This document shows, one piece after another, positions 9,084-17,997 of a stretch of DNA of 64,000 bases. The number at the start of each line of letters is the position of its first letter. The stretch's first letter is position 1. The notes beneath the pieces are model-generated. The model had not been told where the DNA came from. It did not search any database and was given only the letters and a program-made list of their open reading frames with translations. The stretch spans positions 2,823,001 to 2,887,000 of the forward strand of contig NZ_CP041637.1 in the NCBI RefSeq assembly GCF_007197735.1, in the 5' to 3' direction. A program made the translations under genes and the position numbers. This DNA is from Formosa sediminum. GTDB lineage: Bacteria > Bacteroidota > Bacteroidia > Flavobacteriales > Flavobacteriaceae.

Positions 9084-10205
9084 ATGGATCAAGATACATT
9101 TTTTCACAGCCTAAACACACAGTTTCAGGATGCATTACCATTTGTGGCTTACAGAAAACCTAATGAGGAGAGAATTCAAGCCCTATTTCAGCATGATGAT
9201 GAGTTACACGAAACCAAAGAGCTATCGGAATCTGGTTTTGTATTTGCTCCATTTGATGATACTTCGAAAATGATACTCTTGCCTTTGGCTGCATCAGAGT
9301 TAATTTACTGTGATGGTTTTAAAAGTGAACCCGTAGAACATGCTAATTCTAACTTTGAGTCTGCTTTAAATCAAAAGACGGCGTATATAGAAACCATTCA
9401 AAAGGCCATTACAGCTATAGCGGAAACCGATTTAAAGAAAGTTGTATTATCGAGACCTGATTATGTAGTTAAAGATAATCTAGAGGTTTTTGAAGTGTTT
9501 AAACGCTTATTGTCTACTTATAAAACCGCTTTTGTGTATTGTTGGTATCATCCAAAAATAGGATTATGGCTAGGAGCAACTCCAGAAACCTTATTAAAAA
9601 CAGAAGGACAACGCATGTCTACAATGGCATTAGCAGGAACACAAGTGTATAAAGGTACTACAGATGTGTCTTGGGGAACCAAAGAGGAGCAAGAACAGCA
9701 ATTTGTTACCGATTATATTGTATCTAATCTAAATACTGTGGTAGAACAAGTCTCTACATCTGAACGACGCACGGTTAGAGCAGGTAGCTTATTACATTTA
9801 CAAACCCAAATTTCGGCACGTTTAAAAAAAGAATATTCTAGTTTGTTACATATTGTTCGTGCGTTACATCCAACACCAGCGGTATGTGGTTTGCCAAAAC
9901 CCGAAGCTAAAGCCTTTATATTAAAGCACGAAAATTATAATCGCGAATTTTATTCAGGATTTATGGGGGAGTTGCATTTTAAAACACGACAAACCCGAAA
10001 CACAAATCGTAGAAATGTAGAAAATAATGTTTATGCCACGGTAAAAACAGTAAGCAATTTGTATGTTAATTTACGTTGTATGCAAGTTTTACCAAACACA
10101 ATAGCTTTATATGTAGGAGGTGGAATTACCAAAGACTCTAATCCGGAAGCCGAATGGGAGGAAACTGTAAATAAAACATCAACTATGAAAAAGGTACTTT
10201 TTTAA
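9084..10205 (+). CDS. menF: Isochorismate synthase (chorismate-binding enzyme)
   Basis: Converts chorismate to isochorismate, the first committed menaquinone step. The 373-aa protein has the chorismate-binding domain: KKVVLSRP with the family Lys (about residue 118), GATPETLLKTEG, a TMALAGT motif, LHPTPAVCGLPK, YSGFMGE and the closing YVGGGITKDSNPEAEW segment with the Mg2+-binding Glu residues. Start ATG abuts the thioesterase stop, implying translational coupling. MenF is favoured over salicylate or anthranilate relatives because menD follows. Confidence 0.93.
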   Translation: MDQDTFFHSLNTQFQDALPFVAYRKPNEERIQALFQHDDELHETKELSESGFVFAPFDDTSKMILLPLAASELIYCDGFKSEPVEHANSNFESALNQKTAYIETIQKAITAIAETDLKKVVLSRPDYVVKDNLEVFEVFKRLLSTYKTAFVYCWYHPKIGLWLGATPETLLKTEGQRMSTMALAGTQVYKGTTDVSWGTKEEQEQQFVTDYIVSNLNTVVEQVSTSERRTVRAGSLLHLQTQISARLKKEYSSLLHIVRALHPTPAVCGLPKPEAKAFILKHENYNREFYSGFMGELHFKTRQTRNTNRRNVENNVYATVKTVSNLYVNLRCMQVLPNTIALYVGGGITKDSNPEAEWEETVNKTSTMKKVLF

Positions 10206-10311
10206 TAAAATGTAATATACCTTAAGAATCACTATTAAAAAGAGGGAAGTTGGTCGTGTATAAATTTAAGAATGCTTAATTTTACAGCAGATAGATTATA
10301 ATTTATAGTTC

Positions 10312-12063
10312 ATGATATATTCAGCGATTCCTCTCGCACAAACAGTGATTCAACTGTGTAAAGCAAAACACATTAAACATATAGTAATTTCTCCAGGAAG
10401 TAGAAATGCACCTTTAACAATAGGATTTACACACGATCCATTTTTTACATGTTATAGTATAGTAGACGAGCGTTGTGCAGCGTTTTTTGCTTTAGGAATT
10501 GCGCAACAATTAAAAGAGCCAGTTGCAGTTGCATGTACTTCAGGAAGTGCGTTATTAAACTATTATCCTGCTATTTCAGAAGCATTTTTTAGTAACATTC
10601 CATTAATTGTACTTTCGGCAGATCGTCCTCCACATATGGTTAATATTGGTGATGGACAAACCATTAATCAGCCCAACGTATTTCAAAATCATATTTTATA
10701 TAGTGCTAATCTAAATTTAGATGAACCTGTTAAAAGTACTAATCATGATTTTGTAGATGTATTAAAAACTATTGAGCACAAGTTAGAAGATGTTTTACGT
10801 CTTCAAAAAGATGTACAAAAGCGCAACGAAATCGCCATCAATAAGGCTTTAAATATTGCGATAACACAATCTGGTCCTGTCCACATTAATATTCCTTTTA
10901 ACGAACCGCTTTACAATCGTATTTCAGAATTATCAGTTTCTCCTAAAATTATCGCAGCAGAGCCTCATGCTCTTGAAATAGATTTTGAAACCATTGAAGG
11001 TTGTGCAGATGCGTGGGATATTGCAGAACGCAAATTAATTCTTGTAGGCGTAAATGGACCCAATGAAATAGAACAGAAATATTTAGATCTTTTAGCAGAA
11101 GATGATAGTGTAGTCGTGTTAACAGAAACGACATCTAACATACACCATGAGGCTTTTTTTTCAGGAATTGATAAACTAATAACACCTTTAACAGATGCTG
11201 AATTTAAAGCCTTACAACCCGATATTTTACTAACTTTTGGAGGATTAATTGTATCTAAGCGCATTAAAGCATTTTTACGTCAGTATAAACCCAAACAACA
11301 TTGGCATGTGGGGATGCATAAAGCTAACGATACTTTTTTTAGTTTAAGTAAAGTAATAAAAACCACTGCAAATCAGTTTTTTAGTGAATTACTAAACCGA
11401 ACTACATTTTTAGATACCGGTTATAATGCTTATTGGAACGAGGTACAACTATTACGAAATGTAAAACATAACACCTATGTAAACCAATGTGTATATAGTG
11501 ATTTTAAAGTTTTTGATGTATTGTTTAAAACGCTCCGTAAAGATTCTGTTTTGCAGTTGGGAAATAGTTCTACTATTCGGTATTCACAATTATTTAAATT
11601 GCCATACAATGTCGAGGTCTTTTGTAATCGCGGTACTAGTGGTATAGACGGTAGTACATCTACAGCTATTGGAAGCGCTGTGGCAACAAATAAACCTACT
11701 ACACTAATATCAGGAGACTTAAGCTTTTTTTACGACAGTAATGCGTTGTGGAATAATTATATTCCTGCAGATTTTAGAATTATAATAATTAACAATGAAG
11801 GTGGTGGTATTTTTAGAATTTTACCAGGGCATAAAAACACAGAAAATTTTGATTATTATTTTGAAACTAAACATCAATTAACCGCTAAACAATTAGCAGA
11901 AATGTATAAGTTTGAATATCAAACAGCTTCAAATGAACATGAATTGCAATCAGAATTAAACACATTTTATAATCATTCATCTTCACCTAAACTATTAGAA
12001 ATTTTTACCCCTTCTACAATCAATGATATTGTTTTAATTGAGTATTTTAAAGCTTTAAAATAA
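10312..12063 (+). CDS. menD: SEPHCHC synthase (2-succinyl-5-enolpyruvyl-6-hydroxy-3-cyclohexene-1-carboxylate synthase)
   Basis: Thiamine-diphosphate enzyme that joins isochorismate and 2-oxoglutarate. 583 aa, normal length. N-terminal pyrimidine domain with HIVISPGSRNAPL (about residues 22-34) and CTSGSALLNYYPA; central domain; C-terminal ThDP/Mg2+ site GDLSFFYDSNALWNN (about residues 468-482) followed by INNEGGGIFRILPG, the MenD signature. A 106-bp gap after menF leaves room for a second promoter, but the same strand and pathway suggest one transcription unit. Confidence 0.96.
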   Translation: MIYSAIPLAQTVIQLCKAKHIKHIVISPGSRNAPLTIGFTHDPFFTCYSIVDERCAAFFALGIAQQLKEPVAVACTSGSALLNYYPAISEAFFSNIPLIVLSADRPPHMVNIGDGQTINQPNVFQNHILYSANLNLDEPVKSTNHDFVDVLKTIEHKLEDVLRLQKDVQKRNEIAINKALNIAITQSGPVHINIPFNEPLYNRISELSVSPKIIAAEPHALEIDFETIEGCADAWDIAERKLILVGVNGPNEIEQKYLDLLAEDDSVVVLTETTSNIHHEAFFSGIDKLITPLTDAEFKALQPDILLTFGGLIVSKRIKAFLRQYKPKQHWHVGMHKANDTFFSLSKVIKTTANQFFSELLNRTTFLDTGYNAYWNEVQLLRNVKHNTYVNQCVYSDFKVFDVLFKTLRKDSVLQLGNSSTIRYSQLFKLPYNVEVFCNRGTSGIDGSTSTAIGSAVATNKPTTLISGDLSFFYDSNALWNNYIPADFRIIIINNEGGGIFRILPGHKNTENFDYYFETKHQLTAKQLAEMYKFEYQTASNEHELQSELNTFYNHSSSPKLLEIFTPSTINDIVLIEYFKALK

Positions 12064-12111
12064 TTGTAAGAGGCACCGTTAACTTTTAGCATAAACAACA
12101 ACTAATATTAT

Positions 12112-12119
12112 TACCTTTG
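12112..12119 (+). promoter_or_regulatory. Candidate -7 box (TACCTTTG) almost abutting the CvfB-like start codon
   Basis: Exact TAnnTTTG match ending only 4 bp before the ATG at 12124. If used, transcription would begin at or very near the start codon and give a leaderless or nearly leaderless mRNA. Confidence 0.45.
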
Positions 12120-12123
12120 CGGC

Positions 12124-12954
12124 ATGATACATTTAGGAGAATACAATACATTAACAATATTACGCGATACAGAACCTGGATTGTTTTTAGGAGATAATGA
12201 AGGTAACGATGTTTTATTACCAAATCGCTATGTCCCAGAAACGTTTGAAATTGGAGACAATATTGAAGTTTTTATATATTTAGATAATGAAGAGCGTATT
12301 ATTGCAACTACAGACAAACCCTATATAACTAAAGGAGACTATGCGTTATTACGTTGCAACCAAACCAACGATTTTGGTGCTTTTTTAGATTGGGGATTGG
12401 TAAAAGAATTATTTTGTCCGTTTAAAGAACAGGCCTTTAAAATGAAGAAAGGCGGATGGTATCTTGTTTATTGTTATGAAGACGAAAAAAGTAATCGTTT
12501 GGTAGCATCTAGCAAAACCAATCAGTTTTTAAGTAATAAAGATTTAACTGTACAGGCTTTTGATGAGGTTGATTTAATTGTATCACATCCTTCCGATATT
12601 GGAATGAATGTTATTGTGAATAAAACGCATACAGGTTTAATATTTAAAGATGATATCTTTCAGGATTTAAGTGTTGGTGACCGATTAAAAGGGATTGTTA
12701 AAAAAGTACGTCCCGATAATAAGTTAGATATTATGTTAGGTAAAATTGGGTACAGAAGTATAGAGCCTAATGCCGATTTAATAATGAAAGAACTTGAAGA
12801 TAATAGCGGTTATCTTAATTTAACCGATAAATCTGCTCCAGAAGCTATTAAAGAAGCTTTACATATGAGTAAAAAGAACTTTAAAAAAGCTGTGGGAACA
12901 CTTTATAAAAAGCGCTTAATTGAAATTAAAGACGATGGCATTTATCTCGTGTAA
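12124..12954 (+). CDS. S1-domain RNA-binding protein, CvfB-like
   Basis: 276-aa cytoplasmic protein of the CvfB/YitL family: three S1-like OB folds followed by a C-terminal winged-helix domain. Seen: an N-terminal GEYNTLTILRDTEPGLFLGD S1-like strand set, a second S1 unit (NDFGAFLDWGLVKELFCPF), a third (GDRLKGIVKKVRPDNKLDIML), and the winged helix with SKKNFKKAVGTLYKKRLIEI at the end. The family binds RNA and affects virulence-factor expression in staphylococci; the role here is unknown. It ends at a strong bidirectional terminator, so it closes the first part of the men cluster. Confidence 0.88.
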   Translation: MIHLGEYNTLTILRDTEPGLFLGDNEGNDVLLPNRYVPETFEIGDNIEVFIYLDNEERIIATTDKPYITKGDYALLRCNQTNDFGAFLDWGLVKELFCPFKEQAFKMKKGGWYLVYCYEDEKSNRLVASSKTNQFLSNKDLTVQAFDEVDLIVSHPSDIGMNVIVNKTHTGLIFKDDIFQDLSVGDRLKGIVKKVRPDNKLDIMLGKIGYRSIEPNADLIMKELEDNSGYLNLTDKSAPEAIKEALHMSKKNFKKAVGTLYKKRLIEIKDDGIYLV

Positions 12955-12973
12955 TTGCCTTTAGAATAGATTA

Positions 12974-13009
12974 AAAAAAGCCTCAAACAGTAGTGTTTGA
13001 GGCTTTTTT
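12974..13009. terminator. Bidirectional intrinsic terminator
   Basis: 16-bp perfect stem (A-run, GCCTCAAACA, its complement, T-run) with the 4-nt loop GTAG. It lies between the convergent cvfB-like and C1 peptidase genes and can work on both strands. Confidence 0.9.
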
Positions 13010-13027
13010 GTACTTTGTTACCTGAGA

Positions 13028-14143
13028 TTACAAGTTTAAATCTTTTTTAATAGAACGTGGTAACGCATCTTTATGCACCATAACAGATATGGTTTTTAAT
13101 TTAAAGTAAGCTTCACTCATGTAAATATATCCGTCGTTAGATACGCGGTCTGAGTTTCCGCCCCAAGAATTTTTCACCTTAAAATAAGTATTTCCTTTTT
13201 GATCTTCAACCAAACCAACAATATGCATCAAATGATCGTCTGTAGTATCAAAATTTTCAAATTCTTGCTGGCGATATTCTGGAGTTACTTTTAATTCTTT
13301 TTCGATAGATTTTAAAGCAGATTCTGTATCTTTTTCATCTTTTGGCCACACCGCAACACCATATTTTGAAGAGAATGTTTTCTCACTTACGTCGCAATCT
13401 AATTCTACAGTAAAACCATTTTTTAGAGCATCATAGGTTATATCAAATAAATCTTCTAAAGGTACATTGTAAAAACTTCCGTTAGAAAAATTATCAGGAA
13501 TATTTAGTATAAAAAATGTGTTGTAAGGTTTATGTGTAAAAGATGTCAGCGTAACATAGTCTTTAGCTTTTAACCCCGTCATGGTAAGAAATGTTTGTGG
13601 TGTATAGGCTACGCCTTCGTAAGTAAAGTTTGTTTTAACTTCACCTAATTTTTTATCTAATACTTTAGAAACATCAGTTTTCCAATTTCCATCGTAAGTT
13701 TTAGGGTTTTTAATATAACTGTCTAAAACCGTTTTTAAAGCACTTACAATGTCTGAATGATCGTGTTTAGTACTATTTTTTAATAATCCAGTATACGCCT
13801 CATTAGGCACTAACCCGTAAGCATCCATGCTGTTTATAACATCGTGAGCTAAACCACCTTCACTAAATTGTGCCTTACCTTGGCGCATTACATAATTCCA
13901 TGATTTTAAAGGATACGTTTGTCTAACATTGTACATTTCAGATAAATCGATGTGTTTTCCAGTAGTTCTTAAAATTTCACTTTCTAAAAAAGACGATGTA
14001 GAAAAACTCCAGCATGTACCTGTGTTTCCTTGGTTTAAAACATCTAGTGCACCAAGATCTACTTTGGTTTCAAATTTATAAGCCTGTGCAAAAGTTACAG
14101 ACGTCATGGTAAGTAGTAATAAGAAAATACTATATTTTTTCAT
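13028..14143 (-). CDS. Secreted C1-family cysteine peptidase (bleomycin hydrolase / aminopeptidase C-like)
   Basis: Papain-fold peptidase of 371 aa. The start at 14143 gives a clear signal peptide (MKKYSIFLLLLTMTSVTFAQ) and is preferred to a longer frame reaching 14239 that would overlap menB. The catalytic Cys is in NQGNTGTCWSFSTSSF, the His in DDHLMHIVGLV and the Asn in VKNSWGGNSD, matching the C1B order. Bleomycin-hydrolase relatives are usually cytosolic hexamers of ~450 aa; this one is shorter and exported, so it probably degrades peptides in the periplasm or outside. It lies antisense inside the men cluster, divergent from menB with 52 bp between starts. Confidence 0.9.
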   Translation of the reverse strand: MKKYSIFLLLLTMTSVTFAQAYKFETKVDLGALDVLNQGNTGTCWSFSTSSFLESEILRTTGKHIDLSEMYNVRQTYPLKSWNYVMRQGKAQFSEGGLAHDVINSMDAYGLVPNEAYTGLLKNSTKHDHSDIVSALKTVLDSYIKNPKTYDGNWKTDVSKVLDKKLGEVKTNFTYEGVAYTPQTFLTMTGLKAKDYVTLTSFTHKPYNTFFILNIPDNFSNGSFYNVPLEDLFDITYDALKNGFTVELDCDVSEKTFSSKYGVAVWPKDEKDTESALKSIEKELKVTPEYRQQEFENFDTTDDHLMHIVGLVEDQKGNTYFKVKNSWGGNSDRVSNDGYIYMSEAYFKLKTISVMVHKDALPRSIKKDLNL

Positions 14144-14195
14144 TATGAAGTATGGGTTTATGTAAAATGATTTATTTTTGGCTAAAATAAGAAAA

Positions 14196-15035
14196 ATGGA
14201 ACAAGCAAATTGGGTAACTGTCAAAGAATATGAAGACATTACTTATAAAAAATGTAATGGTGTGGCGCGTATAGCGTTTAACAGACCAGATATTAGAAAT
14301 GCGTTTAGACCAAAAACCACAAGCGAATTATACGACGCTTTTTATGATGCTAATGAAGATGTAAATATTGGTGTAGTTTTATTATCTGCCGAAGGGCCTT
14401 CTTCTAAAGATGGTGTGTATTCCTTTTGTAGTGGTGGCGATCAAAATGCTAGAGGAAAACAAGGTTATGTAGGTGAAGATGGTTATCACCGTTTAAACAT
14501 ATTAGAAGTTCAACGTTTAATTCGTTTTATGCCTAAAGCTGTTATTGCAGTAGTACCAGGTTGGGCTGTTGGTGGTGGACATTCATTACATGTGGTTTGT
14601 GATTTAACTTTAGCCAGTAAAGAACATGCCATTTTTAAACAAACCGATGCCGATGTTACCAGTTTTGATGCCGGGTATGGATCGGCGTATTTAGCAAAAA
14701 TGGTTGGGCAGAAAAAGGCTAGAGAGATTTTCTTTTTAGGACGAAATTATTCAGCTCAAGAAGCTTTTGAAATGGGCATGGTAAATGCTGTAATTCCGCA
14801 TGCAGAATTAGAGGCTACCGCTTACGAGTGGGCTCAGGAAATATTAGCTAAATCACCTACGTCCATTAAAATGCTGAAATTTGCCATGAATTTAACAGAT
14901 GATGGTATGGTTGGGCAGCAAGTTTTTGCTGGTGAAGTAACACGCTTGGCTTACATGACAGATGAAGCTAAAGAAGGTCGGAATGCATTTTTAGAAAAGC
15001 GTAAACCGAACTTTGAGAAAAAATGGATCCCATAA
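14196..15035 (+). CDS. menB: 1,4-dihydroxy-2-naphthoyl-CoA synthase
   Basis: Crotonase-fold enzyme that cyclises O-succinylbenzoyl-CoA. 279 aa with start ATG at 14196 (MEQANWVTVKEYEDI); an upstream start at 14178 is possible. Typical MenB motifs: YKKCNGVARIAFNRPDIRNA, FCSGGDQNARG (oxyanion hole and bicarbonate site), PGWAVGGGHSLHVVCDL, TDADVTSFDAGYGSAYLAK and the C-terminal EAKEGRNAFLEKRKPNF. Nine bases before menA, so co-transcribed with it. Confidence 0.97.
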   Translation: MEQANWVTVKEYEDITYKKCNGVARIAFNRPDIRNAFRPKTTSELYDAFYDANEDVNIGVVLLSAEGPSSKDGVYSFCSGGDQNARGKQGYVGEDGYHRLNILEVQRLIRFMPKAVIAVVPGWAVGGGHSLHVVCDLTLASKEHAIFKQTDADVTSFDAGYGSAYLAKMVGQKKAREIFFLGRNYSAQEAFEMGMVNAVIPHAELEATAYEWAQEILAKSPTSIKMLKFAMNLTDDGMVGQQVFAGEVTRLAYMTDEAKEGRNAFLEKRKPNFEKKWIP

Positions 15036-15044
15036 TAAATACAT

Positions 15045-15947
15045 ATGAGTAATTTTTCAAAATGGATTTCGGCTATGCGATTACGCACTTTGCCATTGTC
15101 TATTTCAGGTATTATTGTGGGGAGTTGTCTAGCTGCTTTCGATGGTTTTTTTAATACCCCTATTTTTGTACTAGCAATATTTACTACGTTAAGTTTACAG
15201 ATTCTATCTAATTTAGCAAACGATTATGGAGATGGCATAAAAGGCACCGATAACGACGATCGTATTGGTCCGATGCGTGCGTTACAAAGCGGAGCTATAA
15301 CAGCATTGCAAATGCGATCTGCAATTAAGTTAAATATTGGTATTACATTAGTATTTGCTATCGCATTAATTTGGGTAGCATTTGGTAAAGAAAACTTTGC
15401 TATGTCGGTATTTTTCTTTGTCTTAGGTGTTGCCTGTGTGGTCGCAGCTATAAAATATACAGTCGGAAATTCGGCTTATGGATATAAAGGATTAGGTGAT
15501 GTATTTGTGTTTTTGTTTTTTGGATTAGTCAGTGTAATAGGGTCTTACGTGTTGTATGTTAAACAAATAGATTACATTACTTTTTTACCCGCAATAACAA
15601 TTGGATTATTAAGTGCAGGGGTTTTAAACCTAAATAATATGCGTGATATATTATCTGATGCCAAATCGAATAAAAATACTTTGGTAGTAAAGATGGGGTC
15701 TAAAACAGCGAAACAGTATCATTATTTTTTAGTTGGAGGTGCACTAGTTTTAAACACTGCTTTTGTTATTATATTTTATACATCTCCTATTAATTTAATA
15801 GTATTAGTGGCTTACATTCCACTCATAAAACATTTAATAACCGTACACAAAAATAAAGTACCAAAAGATCTAGATCCGGAATTAAAAAAATTAGCACTTA
15901 GCACTTTTTTATTAGCTTTATTGTTAGGATTAGGGTTTGTTTTATAA
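15045..15947 (+). CDS. menA: 1,4-dihydroxy-2-naphthoate polyprenyltransferase
   Basis: Membrane prenyltransferase of the UbiA superfamily that attaches the isoprenoid chain to DHNA. 300 aa with about eight or nine hydrophobic helices. The first Asp-rich motif is in LANDYGDGIKGTDND (about residues 57-70) and the second in NNMRDILSDAKSNKNTL (about residues 199-215). Follows menB closely. The downstream 200 bp hold a hairpin-rich leader for the next gene. Confidence 0.95.
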   Translation: MSNFSKWISAMRLRTLPLSISGIIVGSCLAAFDGFFNTPIFVLAIFTTLSLQILSNLANDYGDGIKGTDNDDRIGPMRALQSGAITALQMRSAIKLNIGITLVFAIALIWVAFGKENFAMSVFFFVLGVACVVAAIKYTVGNSAYGYKGLGDVFVFLFFGLVSVIGSYVLYVKQIDYITFLPAITIGLLSAGVLNLNNMRDILSDAKSNKNTLVVKMGSKTAKQYHYFLVGGALVLNTAFVIIFYTSPINLIVLVAYIPLIKHLITVHKNKVPKDLDPELKKLALSTFLLALLLGLGFVL

Positions 15948-16081
15948 CTAAAATACCTTCAAAATTTGTTAAAAATAGTTAAGTTGAAAACTTATAAGGA
16001 GATACATTATAATATTTTGTATCTTTATGTAAGTTGATATTTTTATCAATAGTAAGCTTAAATTAGCTTTATTTTTGGGTA

Positions 16082-16125
16082 CTGAGAAACTCAGACAGAT
16101 TTAATAAATATGTCTGAGTTTTTTT
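16082..16125 (+). promoter_or_regulatory. Terminator hairpin with a competing upstream hairpin, attenuator-like
   Basis: An 11-bp perfect stem (AAACTCAGACA at 16087-16097 with TGTCTGAGTTT at 16111-16121) is followed by a T-run, so it reads as an intrinsic terminator. It is 139 bp after menA and only 25 bp before the UPF0173 ATG. A CTGAG at 16082-16086 can also pair with the left arm (CTCAG 16090-16094), which would break the terminator stem. It may simply terminate menA, or it may act as an attenuator. Confidence 0.6.
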
Positions 16126-16150
16126 AATTAAAATAAAAAACAATTGATAT

Positions 16151-16828
16151 ATGAAAATCACATTTTACGGACATGCAAGTCTTGGAATAGAAGTAAATGA
16201 CATCTCAATTTTAGTAGATCCGTTTATCTCTCCAAACGAGAAAGCATCACATATTAATATTGAAACATTAAAAGCAGATTATATATTAATAACACATGCA
16301 CATGAAGATCATGTTGCAGATGTCGAGGCAATTGCTAAACGTACTAACGCTATTATTGTCTCTAATGCCGAAATCATATCCTATTATGCAAATAAAGGTA
16401 TAGAAGGCCACCCAATGAATCATGGTGGGAAATGGGATTTTGAATTTGGTACAGTTAAGTATGTAAATGCCATTCATTCATCTAGTTTTGCAGATGGATC
16501 TTATGGCGGTAACCCAGGAGGTTTTGTTATAGAAGGTGAACGTAAAAACATTTATATCGCAGGAGACACTGCATTAACGTTTGATATGAAACTAATCCCA
16601 ATGCATACTAAATTAGATTTAGCAATTTTACCTATAGGAGATAATTTTACAATGAGTGTAGATGACGCACTCATAGCTAGCGATTTTATTGCTTGCGATA
16701 AAGTATTGGGATATCATTACGATACGTTTGGATATATTGAAATAGACCATGAAGAAGCCAAACGTAAGTTCTTCGATAAAGATAAAGACTTAATGTTGCT
16801 TGATGTGGGAGAGTCTATAGAACTCTAA
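16151..16828 (+). CDS. UPF0173-type metal-dependent hydrolase (MBL fold)
   Basis: 225-aa cytoplasmic metallo-beta-lactamase-fold protein. The HAHEDHVADVEAI motif (about residues 48-60) is a full HxHxDH dinuclear metal site; further ligands are likely the His in NAIHSSSF, Asp in YIAGDTALT and His in LGYHYDTF. The family is widespread and of unknown substrate. It lies between menA and menC but is framed by a hairpin on both sides, so it may be expressed on its own. Confidence 0.92.
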   Translation: MKITFYGHASLGIEVNDISILVDPFISPNEKASHINIETLKADYILITHAHEDHVADVEAIAKRTNAIIVSNAEIISYYANKGIEGHPMNHGGKWDFEFGTVKYVNAIHSSSFADGSYGGNPGGFVIEGERKNIYIAGDTALTFDMKLIPMHTKLDLAILPIGDNFTMSVDDALIASDFIACDKVLGYHYDTFGYIEIDHEEAKRKFFDKDKDLMLLDVGESIEL

Positions 16829-16852
16829 CTTATTTAAACACTATAATTTATC

Positions 16853-16892
16853 GCCTTAAAAGATGTATTACTATATTTTTTAAGGCTTTTTT
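16853..16892 (+). terminator. Intrinsic terminator after the UPF0173 gene
   Basis: Stem GCCTTAAAA / TTTTAAGGC with a 16-nt loop and a six-base T-run. It separates the hydrolase from menC. Confidence 0.7.
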
Positions 16893-16953
16893 ATGAGTTT
16901 TTAGAAGCTACTAATTGTCTGTTTTGAGAAAATATTTAACTATTTTTGATACT

Positions 16954-17991
16954 ATGATTACAGCAACATATCAAAAGTATATTCTAAATTTTAAAACTCC
17001 TAGCGGAACATCTAGAGGTGTACTAAAAACGAAAGAAACTTGGTTTATTCAGTTGGTTTCCGATGGTAAAAAAGGTATTGGTGAAACTGGTCTTTTTAGA
17101 GGTTTATCTATAGATGATAGACCCGATTATGAAGCCAAACTACAATGGGTTTGTGCCAATATAAATAAGGGATTAGAGGCGTTGTTAATTGAATTAACAG
17201 CATTCCCCAGTATACAATTTGGTCTAGAAATGGCTTTTAAATCTTTAGCTGGAGATACACCGTTTGCTTTGTTTCCGTCTAAATTTACATCTGGAACAGC
17301 TGCCATTGCTATAAATGGTTTAATTTGGATGGGAAGCGAAACCTTTATGAAGTCTCAAATTAAAGATAAATTGGAGGCTGGTTTTAGTTGTATTAAAATG
17401 AAAATTGGTGCCATAGACTTTCAAACAGAAGTTAATTTAATAAAGTCTATTCGAAAAGAATTTTCTGCCTCAGAGATCGAATTACGTGTCGATGCTAACG
17501 GGGCATTTAGTCCGGAAGAAGCTTTAGAAAAATTAAATGTCTTATCTGCTTTTGATTTACATTCTATAGAACAGCCCATTCAAGCGGGACAATTAGAAAC
17601 TATGGCAAACTTATGTGCACAAACACCTTTGCCTATTGCTTTAGATGAAGAGTTGATAGGTATTAATAATCAGGAAGATAAGCAGAAGTTGTTAGAGCTA
17701 ATAAATCCACAATATATTATTTTAAAACCTAGTTTAATAGGTGGTTTTCAAGGTAGTAATTCTTGGATTGCATTGGCCGAAAATCGTAAAATAGGATGGT
17801 GGATAACTAGTGCTTTAGAAAGTAATGTGGGCTTAAATGCAATTGCTCAATATACATATACTTTACAAAGTAATTTGCCTCAAGGCTTAGGTACTGGAGG
17901 ATTATTTACTAATAATATTGACTCGCCTCTTCAGGTTAAAAATGGAACATTACTATATAATACAAACAAAAACTGGAATTTTAATTTATAG
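16954..17991 (+). CDS. menC: o-Succinylbenzoate synthase
   Basis: Enolase-superfamily dehydratase converting SHCHC to o-succinylbenzoate. 345 aa with ATG at 16954 (MITATYQKY); a longer frame from TTG 16915 overlaps the terminator region and is unlikely. Catalytic and metal residues are readable in order: the KxK pair in CIKMKIGAIDF, Asp in LRVDANGAF, Glu in SIEQPI, Asp in ALDEEL and the second base Lys in ILKPSLIGGF. First gene of a menC - CPBP protease - menE run with gaps of 6 and 11 bp. Confidence 0.95.
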   Translation: MITATYQKYILNFKTPSGTSRGVLKTKETWFIQLVSDGKKGIGETGLFRGLSIDDRPDYEAKLQWVCANINKGLEALLIELTAFPSIQFGLEMAFKSLAGDTPFALFPSKFTSGTAAIAINGLIWMGSETFMKSQIKDKLEAGFSCIKMKIGAIDFQTEVNLIKSIRKEFSASEIELRVDANGAFSPEEALEKLNVLSAFDLHSIEQPIQAGQLETMANLCAQTPLPIALDEELIGINNQEDKQKLLELINPQYIILKPSLIGGFQGSNSWIALAENRKIGWWITSALESNVGLNAIAQYTYTLQSNLPQGLGTGGLFTNNIDSPLQVKNGTLLYNTNKNWNFNL

Positions 17992-17997
17992 ATATAT

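Noticed and set aside
10949-11264. Open frames antisense to menD.
   Set aside because: Shadows of a strongly conserved gene with no motif of their own.
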